64,000 nucleotides of DNA from CAYOPZ01 sp964406005 (GCA_964406005.1 CAYOPZ010000006.1:40591-104590), one strand, 5' to 3'. Positions 42,517 through 51,990 are shown, counted from the first letter of the stretch. The notes: generated by a model from the letters alone, not told the origin. Translations and numbers: made by a program.

Positions 42517-43119
42517 TCAGGATTTGCCGATCTGGTAGTACACGGCAAAGCTGAGCACGTTGCTGTAGTGTCCCTGGTTCAGCAGGTAGGTCTGACCGCT
42601 TGGATGGGCGCGGATCGGGAGGATGGAGTAATTGAAACGGAAATGCACCGACAGGACTCCAAGGAACGTATATCCAAGTCCCCCGATAGCGCTCACGGTA
42701 AATCGGTTGAATTCGGGTTCGATGGGCAGGACCCCGGCCCCGTCCTCCAGTTTGGAAGCCATCAGTATTTCCGGACCGATCCCCAGTTCAAAAACAACGC
42801 GATCGTTATAGATGTACTGGCCCATCAGGGGGATGTCGATATAGTGGAGGGACGTTCGTTCGTAGGTTGGATCGTCAACGGTATTGGTCTTCAGGGCTCC
42901 TTTCTGCACGTAACGCAGCTCCATCTGTCCCCCGACCGTATAGGTAAACATGCGGCGCACCCAGCCGCCGCCCTGCAGTCCTACCTTGTTATAGCCCCGG
43001 TAACTGTCCCCGTCGATCTGGCTGGCCGTAAGCCCGATGAGAACTCCTCCCTCGAAATTCTGCGACAAGGCCAGGATGCTCAGGGTGGACAGCAGGGTGT
43101 AAACAAGCATGCGTTTCAT
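42517..43119 (-). CDS. PorT-like outer-membrane beta-barrel protein
   Basis: 200 residues with a signal peptide (MKRMLVYTLLSTLSILALS) and an eight-strand-type barrel pattern: GGVLIGLTASQIDGDSYRGY at the start, YIDIPLMGQYIYNDRVVFELGIG in the middle. This is the OMP_b-brl_2/PorT-like family common in Bacteroidetes. It stands between the RNA terminator and the sirtuin gene, 11 bases from the latter, probably in one operon with it. Confidence 0.85.
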   Translation of the reverse strand: MKRMLVYTLLSTLSILALSQNFEGGVLIGLTASQIDGDSYRGYNKVGLQGGGWVRRMFTYTVGGQMELRYVQKGALKTNTVDDPTYERTSLHYIDIPLMGQYIYNDRVVFELGIGPEILMASKLEDGAGVLPIEPEFNRFTVSAIGGLGYTFLGVLSVHFRFNYSILPIRAHPSGQTYLLNQGHYSNVLSFAVYYQIGKS

Positions 43120-43130
43120 CGGGCGTGGTT

Positions 43131-43826
43131 TTATTGGGGGAACCTCTCCAGCAGTTTGTTTTTCAGGATGGGGACCCCGACGCTGGCCTTTTCACGGATC
43201 ACCTCCACTTCCCGGTAGAGGGGAATGGCTATCTCGTTCGGGTCTACCAGGTATATGGGTGCTCCATCCGGAGCATAGTCCACCAGACCCGCAGCCGGGT
43301 AGACGGCAAGGGAGGTCCCTATGACGGCAAAGATATCGGCCTGGGACGCAATCCGGACGGCCTCTTCGATCATGGGGACGGGCTCCCCGAACCATACGAT
43401 GTGCGGACGGAGTTGGTGCCCTTTTTCGCAGGTGTCGCCGCGCTTGAGTTCCCAGCCCTCGAGTTCGTAGACCAGGCTGGGATCGCCCGTGCTCCTGACC
43501 TTGGTAAGCTCGCCGTGCAGGTGAAGGACCTTCGAGCTTCCCGCCCGCTCGTGGAGGTTGTCCACGTTCTGGGTGATGACCTGCACCTCGAAGAATTCCT
43601 CGAGCTCGGCCAGTGAAATATGGCCCTGGTTGGGCTTGGACTCCAGGAGCTTTTTTCTGCGTTCGTTATAGAAGCGGAGCACCAGGTCCATGTTTTTGGC
43701 CCATCCTTGGGGACTGGCAACCTCGTGCACATCGTATTCTTCCCAGAGTCCCCCTATTTCCCGGAAGGTACGGATGCCGCTTTCCGCGCTTATGCCGGAG
43801 CCGGTAAGCACGACCAGTTTTTTCAT
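43131..43826 (-). CDS. SIR2-family NAD-dependent protein deacylase
   Basis: 231 residues from ATG 43826 (MKKLVVLTGSGISAESGI); a start nine codons upstream is less likely. Sirtuin motifs: GSGISAESGIRTFRE, TQNVDNLHERAG and the catalytic His in HLHGEL. The zinc-binding four cysteines of CobB-type sirtuins are not present; only one Cys remains in DTCEKGHQLRPHIVWFGE. This zinc-less form is known from Bacteroidetes. It removes acyl groups from lysines using NAD+. It is unrelated in function to the defence SIR2 at 792-2114. Confidence 0.93.
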   Translation of the reverse strand: MKKLVVLTGSGISAESGIRTFREIGGLWEEYDVHEVASPQGWAKNMDLVLRFYNERRKKLLESKPNQGHISLAELEEFFEVQVITQNVDNLHERAGSSKVLHLHGELTKVRSTGDPSLVYELEGWELKRGDTCEKGHQLRPHIVWFGEPVPMIEEAVRIASQADIFAVIGTSLAVYPAAGLVDYAPDGAPIYLVDPNEIAIPLYREVEVIREKASVGVPILKNKLLERFPQ

Positions 43827-43892
43827 GTTCCAGCTATCCTGTGGTTTTGACAAATTTAACTTTTTACCGGGGAAGTTTAGTAATTTAGCATT

Positions 43893-45836
43893 ATGATCGA
43901 CAAGGAAACCATTGACCGGATCTTCGATACCGCTGATATTGTAGAGGTTATATCGGATTTCGTGACGCTGAAGAAGTCCGGGCAGAATTACAAGGGACTG
44001 AGCCCGTTTACCAACGAAAAGACCCCATCCTTTTTTGTTTCACCGGCCAAGGGAATATACAAGGATTTCAGTTCGGGGAAGGGCGGGAGCGTTGTGGGTT
44101 TCCTGATGGAGCACGAAAAACTAACCTACCCGGAAGCCCTGCGTTACCTGGCAAAAAAATACAACATCGAAATCGTCGAAAAGGAACCGACTGCCCAGGA
44201 GATACAGCAGCGAAACGAAAGGGAAAGCCTTCTGGTCCTCACCCAGTGGGCCCAGAAATATTTTACGAACATCCTGCACAACACTCCCGAAGGACAGTCC
44301 GTGGGCATGGCCTATTTCAGGGAAAGGGGATTCCGGGACGAGATCGTCCGCAAGTTCGAGCTCGGGTACAGTCCCGAACAGAAAGACGCCCTGACCAGCG
44401 CGGCGCTCAAGGAGGGTTACCGGCTGGAGTACCTGGTTAAAACGGGACTCACCATTGAAAAGGAAAATTACCGGGCGGACCGTTTCCGGGGCCGGATCAT
44501 CTTTCCCATTCACGGCCTGACGGGAAACGTAATCGGGTTCGGGGGCAGAATCCTCCGGTCCGACGAAAAACTGGCCAAATACATGAACTCCCCGGAATCG
44601 GAAATCTACCAGAAAAGCAAGGTACTATACGGGCTCTACCAGGCAAAGCAAACCATCGTTAAAAACGAGAAATGTTACCTGGTGGAAGGTTATACCGATG
44701 TCCTGGGACTCCACCAGTCGGGCATTGAGAACGTGGTTTCCTCTTCGGGAACAGCACTGACCTCGGAACAGGTGCGCCTGATCAAGCGCTTCAGCAACAA
44801 CATTACCATCATTTACGACGGGGATGAAGCTGGCATCAAGGCATCCCTGAGGGGGATCGACATGATCCTTGAGGAGGGGATGAACATACGGGCAGTACCC
44901 CTTCCGGAGGGAGAGGACCCGGATTCCTTTTCCAAAAAAATGAGTGCAAAGGAATTCTCCGATTACATCAGGCAAAACGAAACCGATTTCATATCCTTCA
45001 AGACCAGGCTTCTGATGAAGGAGATGGAACGGGACCCGGTGCAGAAGGCAGCCCTGATCAACGATGTGATCCGGTCCATTTCCGTGATCCCCGATACGGT
45101 CACCCGCTCGGTATACATCAAGGAATGTGCCCGCATGCTGGACACCGAGGAAAGGATTCTCTATTCACAGGTGTACCGGCTGCGTAAAAAGAGGGCGGAG
45201 GACCGTTATAAACGCGAAACACGACAGGAGGAAGTTCGCATACAGTCCACTCCCCTTCCGGCATTTATCCGGGAGGTTTACAGCGAGGAGCAGGAAAAAC
45301 TCCTGGTCCGCTTCCTGCTGCAATACGGGAACGAGAGGCTCTTCGAGATCCAGGACGAGCATGCCGGCATGGAGTACATCTCGGTGGCCGAATACATCAT
45401 CAACGAGATCCTGAACGACGAGTTGGAATTCAGGAACCTATTGTACCGGAAGGTATTCGAGGAAGTGAACAACCACCTGCAGACCGGCGAGGTTATCGAC
45501 ATCAAGCATTTTGTGAACCACAAGGACCCAAACGTCAGCAAGCTTGCGGTCGACCTGCTGAGCTCCCCGTACAGCCTTAGCAAGGTTCACGCCCGTAAGG
45601 GTGCTTCGGTCGAGACCGAGGATATGCTTCTGAAAAAGAACGTTCCAAAGGCCCTGATCGAGTACAAGCGCAAGATCCTGGAGATCGCCCAGCGGGAAAA
45701 GGAAGAGCAAATACGTGAAGTCCAGGAAAAAGACCCCGACATCGAAGCGGTCAGTCCCCTGATGCAGCAATACATCACCATCACCTCCCTGATCAACACC
45801 ATATCCAAGTCGCGGGGCTGGGTGGTTCTGAAATAA
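43893..45836 (+). CDS. dnaG: DNA primase DnaG
   Basis: 647 residues, normal. Makes RNA primers at the replication fork. The N-terminal domain lacks zinc ligands: the usual CPFH is SPFT in GLSPFTNEKTPSF, and the second pair is replaced in YKDFSSGKGG. The rest is intact: the catalytic core with FGGRILRSDEKLAKYMNSPE, the TOPRIM Glu in LVEGYTDVL and Asp residues in IIYDGDEAGIKA. The C-terminal helicase-binding part is about 430-647. The zinc-less form also occurs in Flavobacteriia-like DnaG, so it is a lineage trait rather than damage. Confidence 0.96.
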   Translation: MIDKETIDRIFDTADIVEVISDFVTLKKSGQNYKGLSPFTNEKTPSFFVSPAKGIYKDFSSGKGGSVVGFLMEHEKLTYPEALRYLAKKYNIEIVEKEPTAQEIQQRNERESLLVLTQWAQKYFTNILHNTPEGQSVGMAYFRERGFRDEIVRKFELGYSPEQKDALTSAALKEGYRLEYLVKTGLTIEKENYRADRFRGRIIFPIHGLTGNVIGFGGRILRSDEKLAKYMNSPESEIYQKSKVLYGLYQAKQTIVKNEKCYLVEGYTDVLGLHQSGIENVVSSSGTALTSEQVRLIKRFSNNITIIYDGDEAGIKASLRGIDMILEEGMNIRAVPLPEGEDPDSFSKKMSAKEFSDYIRQNETDFISFKTRLLMKEMERDPVQKAALINDVIRSISVIPDTVTRSVYIKECARMLDTEERILYSQVYRLRKKRAEDRYKRETRQEEVRIQSTPLPAFIREVYSEEQEKLLVRFLLQYGNERLFEIQDEHAGMEYISVAEYIINEILNDELEFRNLLYRKVFEEVNNHLQTGEVIDIKHFVNHKDPNVSKLAVDLLSSPYSLSKVHARKGASVETEDMLLKKNVPKALIEYKRKILEIAQREKEEQIREVQEKDPDIEAVSPLMQQYITITSLINTISKSRGWVVLK

Positions 45837-45862
45837 AAGGCCGGTGAGGCCGGAACCGGGTA

Positions 45863-46555
45863 TTAAAAAACCTTCGGAGCTACGGCAAGGGCGGCTATGC
45901 TGACCCTGGTGCCCGGTATTTTCAGGATCGCTTCAGCACAGGCCTCCAGGGTCGAACCGGTGGTCACCACGTCGTCCACCAACAGAAGATGCCTGCCTGC
46001 CAGGCGTTCCGGATCCCGTGCACGGAAGATCCCTTCCACATTTGTCCAGCGGGCGTACCGGGACTTGCCGGTCTGGGTAACCGAGCGAAGGGGCCGCTCG
46101 AGGAGTTGTGTATGGTAGGGGATGCCCAGCACCTGTGAGAGTCCCTCGCAAACGGGATCGCACTGGTTATACCCCCTGCGGAGCCGCCTGCTTCTATGAA
46201 GGGGTACGGGCAGGATCAGGTCCGTTCCGGAAAAAGCGGTGTCCATAAGTTCCAGTCCCATAAGCCGTCCAATCTCCCGCCCGATGTCCGTGCGGCCTCC
46301 GTACTTGAGGGCCTGTATGAGCGTTCGGAAACGGCTCCCTTTCCGGTAGAGGAAATAGGCGCTGGCATGTTCAACCGGGACCCTGCCCCAGAAAAGCCGG
46401 GCCACCGGGTTGTCCTGGTACGATTCGAACCGGGTACGGGGCAGGTCGTAAAGACATCTCAGGCAGATCACCCTTTCCATTTCCACAAGGGGTGTTCCGC
46501 ATGCCACACAGAGATCCGGCAGCAAGATATTGTATAAATCCCCGGCCAGGCTCAT
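45863..46555 (-). CDS. ComF-family phosphoribosyltransferase-like protein
   Basis: 230 residues. An N-terminal zinc-finger-like pair CVACG and CLRC is followed by a phosphoribosyltransferase domain with the PRPP loop LLLVDDVVTTGSTLEAC. Known: ComF/GntX proteins take part in DNA uptake in some bacteria; the role here is not shown. Convergent with dnaG. Confidence 0.92.
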   Translation of the reverse strand: MSLAGDLYNILLPDLCVACGTPLVEMERVICLRCLYDLPRTRFESYQDNPVARLFWGRVPVEHASAYFLYRKGSRFRTLIQALKYGGRTDIGREIGRLMGLELMDTAFSGTDLILPVPLHRSRRLRRGYNQCDPVCEGLSQVLGIPYHTQLLERPLRSVTQTGKSRYARWTNVEGIFRARDPERLAGRHLLLVDDVVTTGSTLEACAEAILKIPGTRVSIAALAVAPKVF

Positions 46556-46621
46556 GAATACATCTTCTTTCCACTTAATGGCAGGGATCCGGTTTTTTCA
46601 GCCGGGAAACGGCAAACGAAA

Positions 46622-47971
46622 TCAGAATTTCAGCGTCACGTGGGTGCCTTTTCCGGGTTCCGATTCGAGGCCGATATGGCCCCCGTGCAGCCTCATAATC
46701 TGTTTACAGAGGCTCAGCCCGATACCCGAACCATCCTGGCGGGAGGTATAAAACGGAACAAAGACCTGGTCCAGCTTATCCGCCGGAATTCCTTCGCCGT
46801 TGTCACTGACCCTCAGGCAAAGGCGCTTATCCCTGTCCATGAAACAGCCAAGGCCGATTTCTGCCGGACTCCGGTTCAAGACGGCCCTGCTTGAATTTTT
46901 CACCAGATTTATCAGGACCTGTTCCAGCATTTGCCGGTCTGCTTCCAGTTCAAGGCCGCAATCTTTCTGGCACATCAGGCGGATGTTTTTTTCCCTGAGT
47001 TCCTCTCCGAACAAAGACTCCATTTTCGAAAACAGGTCGTTAACGGAGAACCTGTCGATTTTCAGGGGCGGCAGGCTGGTAAGCTTTTTATAACGGTTGA
47101 TGAAGCTTATCAGGCCCTTGGATCTTTCTTCGATGATCCCGGCGCTGCGCAAGGCATCTTCAAGGTTTGCAGGTTCCTGCTCCGCGGGAGGAATGATCTT
47201 CCTGCCTTTCATGAGCTTCTTGCGGATGGCAAGGGTAAGGGTGATGATCGGGGTCATGGAATTCATGATCTCATGATTGATCACCCGCATCAGTTTCTTC
47301 CAGGATTCGATTTCCTGTTCCTCCATCTGGGGGCTGATGTCGTTGATGGAAATAATCTGTATGGCCTCTCCTTTCAGTTTGATACGGGTAGCGTTAAGGG
47401 ACAGTTGGATAATGCCGTTGTCGGCATGGACCTTTTCGGTCAGTTGCTCACGCGGCTTCATGGCCAGGATTCTCTTTCCGAGTCCCGGCACCTTTGTGTC
47501 CAGTTCCAACACATGTTGGATGCTGCGGATATCAAGGTAATCCCCGGCTGCCGGGTTCACGGTCCGCACCTCCCCGGTATCGTTAAGGGTTAATATCCCT
47601 GTCGAAACGTTGCCCAGAATGGCCTGCAGGTATTTTGCCTGCACTTCAAGTTCCATCCGGCTTTCCTTGAATTCATTGAGGAGGCATTCAAGCCGCTCGT
47701 TCAGTCCCCTGAAATTCCGGTCCGCATACCGGACACTGTAACTCAGCGACGGATCATCGTCCTGAAGGTACATCAGGAAATTGCCCAGGATCCGGTTGGT
47801 CCGGTTCACGTAAAAAACCAGTCTGCCCATCAGGATCACGCCCAGTATGGCCAGGCCGGCTGCTGTGGACGGCTGCTGCCTGGTATGCAGGAAATAAAAA
47901 CAGGCAAAGGCGGAGAGAAAGATCAGGCAACAATTCAGGAATACGTTCAGGTAGAATCGGTTAAATCCCAT
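46622..47971 (-). CDS. sensor histidine kinase of module 2
   Basis: 449 residues from ATG 47971, giving an 11-bp overlap with the regulator gene as in module 1. Two membrane helices (about 7-27 and 36-55) with a very short loop, a PAS-like region (about 110-215), phospho-acceptor His233 in INHEIMNSMTP, and the ATPase motifs NLVKNSSRAV, DNGEGI, FYTSR and GSGIGLSLC. The organisation is the same as the kinase at 29847-31214, so the two modules are paralogs. Confidence 0.94.
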   Translation of the reverse strand: MGFNRFYLNVFLNCCLIFLSAFACFYFLHTRQQPSTAAGLAILGVILMGRLVFYVNRTNRILGNFLMYLQDDDPSLSYSVRYADRNFRGLNERLECLLNEFKESRMELEVQAKYLQAILGNVSTGILTLNDTGEVRTVNPAAGDYLDIRSIQHVLELDTKVPGLGKRILAMKPREQLTEKVHADNGIIQLSLNATRIKLKGEAIQIISINDISPQMEEQEIESWKKLMRVINHEIMNSMTPIITLTLAIRKKLMKGRKIIPPAEQEPANLEDALRSAGIIEERSKGLISFINRYKKLTSLPPLKIDRFSVNDLFSKMESLFGEELREKNIRLMCQKDCGLELEADRQMLEQVLINLVKNSSRAVLNRSPAEIGLGCFMDRDKRLCLRVSDNGEGIPADKLDQVFVPFYTSRQDGSGIGLSLCKQIMRLHGGHIGLESEPGKGTHVTLKF

Positions 47972-49322
47972 ATTTTTTAAGTTTTGCATACAGGGTGGTC
48001 CTTGAAATATCAAGCATTTTTGCTGCCTTTGAATGGTTCCCCCGGCATTTTTCCAGGACCTTCAGAATGGTCCTCTTCTCGACGTCTCCAAGCCTGAATG
48101 ATTCGTCATGCCGGCTTTCCATGTGATCGGCCAGATGAAGGTCTTTCGTTCCCAGCTGCGGATGCTCGCTCAGAATGACGGCCTTTTCGATGGTGTGTTT
48201 AAGCTCCCTTACGTTCCCGGGCCAGGAGTACTCGCTGATTTTAAGTATGGCCTCCCCGTTCAGGGAGAGTCCGGGCTTATCGTATTTGCGGCTGAACCGC
48301 TCCAGAAAGAACTGCGCCAGCTCCACGGTGTCTTTTCCCCGCTCCCTCAGGGGGGGGACCTCCATGGTGATGGTATTCAAGCGGTAATACAGGTCCTCGC
48401 GAAAACCCCCGTCCTTTACCATTTGTTTCAGGGGTTTGTTGGTGGCGGTGATCAGCCTTACATCAACTTTCACAGTATTGCTGCCACCAACCCTCATAAC
48501 TTCCCGGTTCTGGATCACCTGGAGAAGTTTTGCCTGGAGGGAGACCGGGATATTCCCGATCTCATCCAGAAAAAGGGTCCCTCCGTGTGCATTTTCGAAC
48601 CGACCCGTCCGGTCTTCACGGGCATCCGTGAAAGCTCCTTTCACATGGCCGAACATTTCGCTCTCGAAAAGATTTTCGCTCAGGCTGGCCACGTCCACCC
48701 CGAGAAAAATATGATCCGCCCGTTTCGACTGCCGATGGATTTCCCTGGCAATGAGTTCCTTGCCTGTCCCGTTCTCCCCGAGAATCATCACATCCACATC
48801 GGTTTCGGCCACCTTTTTCAGCGTTTTCATCAGGCCTTCCATCACCTCCGATGAACCCGGGAACATCCGGTGATCCCTGTCCAGGTCATCCGTCAACTGC
48901 TTCTGCCTGTCCCGTAGCTTTTTAACTTCCTGGTGGGAACGACGCAGACGGTAAGCGTTCTGAAGAGTCACGATCAGTTTTTCAGGGTCCCAGGGCTTGG
49001 TGATAAAATCAAAAGCACCTTCCCGGATGGCTTTTACGGCCAGCTCGATATCCCCGTAGGCTGTAATCAGGATAACCGCAATGAGCGGGTCTGTTTTCCG
49101 GATCTCGTTAAGCCAGAAGATCCCTTCGTTGCCCGATGTTTCACCGGCGGCAAAATTCATGTCCAGCAGTACGATGTCGTATGCGTTCCTCCATAACATT
49201 TCCGAAAGGCGCGAAGGTTTTGAGATCGCATCCACCTGTGCAAATTCGTCCCCCAGCAGCATCCTTAAGGACTCCAGGATCTGAAGGTTGTCGTCGACGA
49301 TCAGGATTCGGGCCGGATTCAT
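47961..49322 (-). CDS. NtrC-family sigma-54-dependent response regulator, module 2
   Basis: 453 residues: receiver (RILIVDDNLQIL, Asp54 in IVLLDMNF), AAA+ domain with GENGTGKELIA and GAFTDA in the sigma-54 contact loop, and C-terminal helix-turn-helix NHSKAAKMLDISRTTLYAKL. It is divergent from the permease at 49518. Inference: it binds the palindromes at 49358-49396 and activates that permease through the -24/-12 promoter at 49471-49486. Confidence 0.95.
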   Translation of the reverse strand: MNPARILIVDDNLQILESLRMLLGDEFAQVDAISKPSRLSEMLWRNAYDIVLLDMNFAAGETSGNEGIFWLNEIRKTDPLIAVILITAYGDIELAVKAIREGAFDFITKPWDPEKLIVTLQNAYRLRRSHQEVKKLRDRQKQLTDDLDRDHRMFPGSSEVMEGLMKTLKKVAETDVDVMILGENGTGKELIAREIHRQSKRADHIFLGVDVASLSENLFESEMFGHVKGAFTDAREDRTGRFENAHGGTLFLDEIGNIPVSLQAKLLQVIQNREVMRVGGSNTVKVDVRLITATNKPLKQMVKDGGFREDLYYRLNTITMEVPPLRERGKDTVELAQFFLERFSRKYDKPGLSLNGEAILKISEYSWPGNVRELKHTIEKAVILSEHPQLGTKDLHLADHMESRHDESFRLGDVEKRTILKVLEKCRGNHSKAAKMLDISRTTLYAKLKKYGI

Positions 49323-49357
49323 TTTTCACGCAGATTACATGTAAATTTATACCAAAT

Positions 49358-49396
49358 CGTTCAGAAAATTAACAACAACTGTTCAGAATATGAACA
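49358..49396. promoter_or_regulatory. paired enhancer-like palindromes, module 2
   Basis: TGTTCA-N5-TGAACA (49380-49396) is a perfect inverted repeat; CGTTCAGAAAATTAACA (49358-49374) is a second, weaker copy. They start exactly 22 bases apart, the same spacing as in module 1 although the sequences differ. They lie about 100 to 138 bases before the predicted permease start. Confidence 0.6.
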
Positions 49397-49470
49397 CATA
49401 TTTTATCCGCTCTGTGAGACAATTCTTTTAATTTACTTAAAATCAAGCCATTATAATTAGCCCAATACTC

Positions 49471-49486
49471 TGGCATTTTATTGGCA
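49471..49486 (+). promoter_or_regulatory. sigma-54-like -24/-12 promoter of permease module 2
   Basis: TGGCATTTTATTGGCA has GG and GC at the required 10-base separation and TGGCA at both elements. The start would be near 49496, 22 bases before the permease ATG at 49518. Confidence 0.62.
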
Positions 49487-49517
49487 TGTTTAAGGGGAAT
49501 CCAAAACCGTCCGGCAT

Positions 49518-51926
49518 ATGATCTGGAATTATTTCAAATACGCCTTCCGCAACCTGGTAAAGCAGAGGGGAAGAACATTGATCAACATCCTGGGCCTGTC
49601 TTTCGGCATTGCCTGTGTCATCATCATTTACCTTTACAGCACCCGGGAGCTCAGTTATAACCATTTCCATGCGAACGGCGATCGAATCTACCGTGTATAC
49701 AGCAGCAGGGTTGAAGCGGGTGATCCGTCTTATTCCCCGTTCCTGCCGGGGGAAATGGCCGCGGCTATTTCGGAAAAGGTACCCGGTGTGGAAAAAACCT
49801 GCCGGCTCCGGTCCACCTCAGCCTGGATCGGCATCGGGGAGGTCCTGTTCAACGAACAACTTGGATTTACCGATACCACATTCCTTGAGATGTTCACATT
49901 TCCCGTATTGGCAGGGGACCCGGTAAATCCCCTGTCGGATCCGCACAGCCTGGTACTGACGGAAACGGTAGCCGAAAAATTTTTCGGAGACAGCATCGGG
50001 GACTGGAACGACATCATCGGGGAAGGGATTGAATTCCCCCAACCGGCGCCCAATGTTTACACCGTGACGGCCGTGATCGCAGACCAGCCGGAAAACAGTT
50101 CCTTCCGCTGGACGGTCCTCCTGCCCTATGAGAACGCCCGGTATTATCCCCAGTGCAACGATGCTTTCGGGAACACATCGATCTACATCATGCTTGGAGC
50201 GGACAGCAACCCGGAGGCTGTGGAGCAAACCATGCAGTCCCTTATCGACGAAATTCACGGGGAACGCATTGAACAACTCATACATTTCGGGGGAGTTACA
50301 AGGGAGGAGTTTAACTTCCAATACCGGCTGGAACCCCTGAACGAGCTCTACCTGAACAAGCAAAAAATGGGCCAGTGCTATGAAAGTACCGGCGGAACAC
50401 GCTCCATTTACATCCTCTCAAGCATTGCCGTACTGATACTCCTGATCGCCTGTTTTAATTACGTGATGCTGTCGATCGGTTCCGCCATGAACCGGCTCAG
50501 GGATTACGGGCTGATGAACGTGTCGGGGGCCTACCGGACCCAGATCATGGGCCATTTCATCAGTGAATCCTTTCTCCTTGCACTGGTATCGATGTTCCTG
50601 GGCATCATCCTTGCCGAACAGATCCTGCCGCTCTTTAACCGCCTTGCACAGGAGGACCTCCGGTTCACGTTGTATGGGGACTGGAGGAACTTCGTTTTCC
50701 TGGCCGGGGTCCTTGTCTTTATCGTCCTGTCCACCAGCAATTACATCGGTGTGTACCTGCTGCGGAACAACCATCCGGTAAAATTCCTGCGAAAGGAAAT
50801 GCTCTCCCTGAAACGCAACCGGCTGGCCAGGGGCTTTGTGATCGCTCAGTACCTGATCACCATCGTACTTCTGATCTCGAGCGGGGTGATCCTCAAGCAG
50901 CTCCGCTACATGATCCGGCAGGATGTCGGGTTTAACAAGGAAAACCTGCTGGTGCTCCCGGTCGATTTTCCCCTGCAGAAGGTGCTGACCCTGAAGGACA
51001 GGCTCCTGCAGTCTGCTCACGTCCTGGACGTCGGCCTGAGCGACCGGGATTTTACTTCAGGCAGCAGTTCCACGGCCGAGAAGAATGAACAGGGAGAGAT
51101 CGTCCTGATCCGTTTCCTGCGCATCGATCACGATTATATCCCCACCATTGGACTGGAATTGCTGGATGGCAGGAATTTCTTCAAGGATGAGCCCATGAAG
51201 GATAATTTCAATGTGATCGTGAACGAGACCCTGGTAAAGCAATACGGGCTTGAAAACCCGGTGGGCTCCCAGGTGCAGATCAAGAGTTACGACCTTACGG
51301 TAACGATCGTCGGTGTGGTCAGGGATTTCCATTTTGATTCCATGCACGACGAGATCCAGCCGCTCATGATGATCATTTTCCCATTCAACAGCATCTGGGC
51401 GGTCTTTGTGAGGATCGATGACGATTATGCTGCCGCAATCGAGCAGGTCGAAGAGGCCTGGAACGAGGTGGTCCCCGAATATTCATTCGATTACAGCTTC
51501 ATGGCGGACAAACTGGTCTCACAGTACGAGAACGAGGACCGGTGGAGCCGGATCATCGCCTATGCTGCCGGCATCGCCATTTTCCTTTCCTGCCTGGGAC
51601 TCATGGGGATCAGCGGCCTGCTGGTTGCCCGGCGCTTCCGCGAGGTGGGCATACGGAAGGCGCATGGCGCATCCATCGGGCAGATCACCATCCTGCTGAA
51701 TATGGACATCCTGAAATGGGTGCTTGCATCCTTTGCCCTGGCATGTCCGGCCGCTTATTTCATCATGAGGCGCTGGCTGCAGGATTTTGCCTTCCGGACC
51801 AGCCTATCCTGGTGGATATTCGCCCTTGCGGGACTGGCCGCCATCCTGATTTCCATGCTTACCATCAGCCTGCAGATCTACCGGACCGCCATCCAGAACC
51901 CGGCCTCGTCCCTGAGGCATGAATGA
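49518..51926 (+). CDS. FtsX/MacB-type ABC permease, module 2
   Basis: 802 residues with the same layout as the permease at 25914: N-terminal membrane helix after YFKYAFRNLVKQRGRTLINI, periplasmic MacB-like domain, three membrane helices, a middle helix, a second periplasmic domain, and three C-terminal helices with RRFREVGIRKAHGAS, ending NPASSLRHE. No ATPase gene is adjacent. Its divergent neighbour is an NtrC-type regulator and it has its own terminator. Confidence 0.92.
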   Translation: MIWNYFKYAFRNLVKQRGRTLINILGLSFGIACVIIIYLYSTRELSYNHFHANGDRIYRVYSSRVEAGDPSYSPFLPGEMAAAISEKVPGVEKTCRLRSTSAWIGIGEVLFNEQLGFTDTTFLEMFTFPVLAGDPVNPLSDPHSLVLTETVAEKFFGDSIGDWNDIIGEGIEFPQPAPNVYTVTAVIADQPENSSFRWTVLLPYENARYYPQCNDAFGNTSIYIMLGADSNPEAVEQTMQSLIDEIHGERIEQLIHFGGVTREEFNFQYRLEPLNELYLNKQKMGQCYESTGGTRSIYILSSIAVLILLIACFNYVMLSIGSAMNRLRDYGLMNVSGAYRTQIMGHFISESFLLALVSMFLGIILAEQILPLFNRLAQEDLRFTLYGDWRNFVFLAGVLVFIVLSTSNYIGVYLLRNNHPVKFLRKEMLSLKRNRLARGFVIAQYLITIVLLISSGVILKQLRYMIRQDVGFNKENLLVLPVDFPLQKVLTLKDRLLQSAHVLDVGLSDRDFTSGSSSTAEKNEQGEIVLIRFLRIDHDYIPTIGLELLDGRNFFKDEPMKDNFNVIVNETLVKQYGLENPVGSQVQIKSYDLTVTIVGVVRDFHFDSMHDEIQPLMMIIFPFNSIWAVFVRIDDDYAAAIEQVEEAWNEVVPEYSFDYSFMADKLVSQYENEDRWSRIIAYAAGIAIFLSCLGLMGISGLLVARRFREVGIRKAHGASIGQITILLNMDILKWVLASFALACPAAYFIMRRWLQDFAFRTSLSWWIFALAGLAAILISMLTISLQIYRTAIQNPASSLRHE

Positions 51927-51947
51927 CCGGCGGTAAAATCCGTGCAT

Positions 51948-51990
51948 CCGGCCGGGTCGCTTTCAGGGCCCGGCCGGGCAGTTTTTTTTG
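51948..51990 (+). terminator. rho-independent terminator of permease module 2
   Basis: CCGGCCGGG and CCCGGCCGG form a 9-bp stem around a 12-base loop, followed after a few bases by eight T. Confidence 0.8.
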
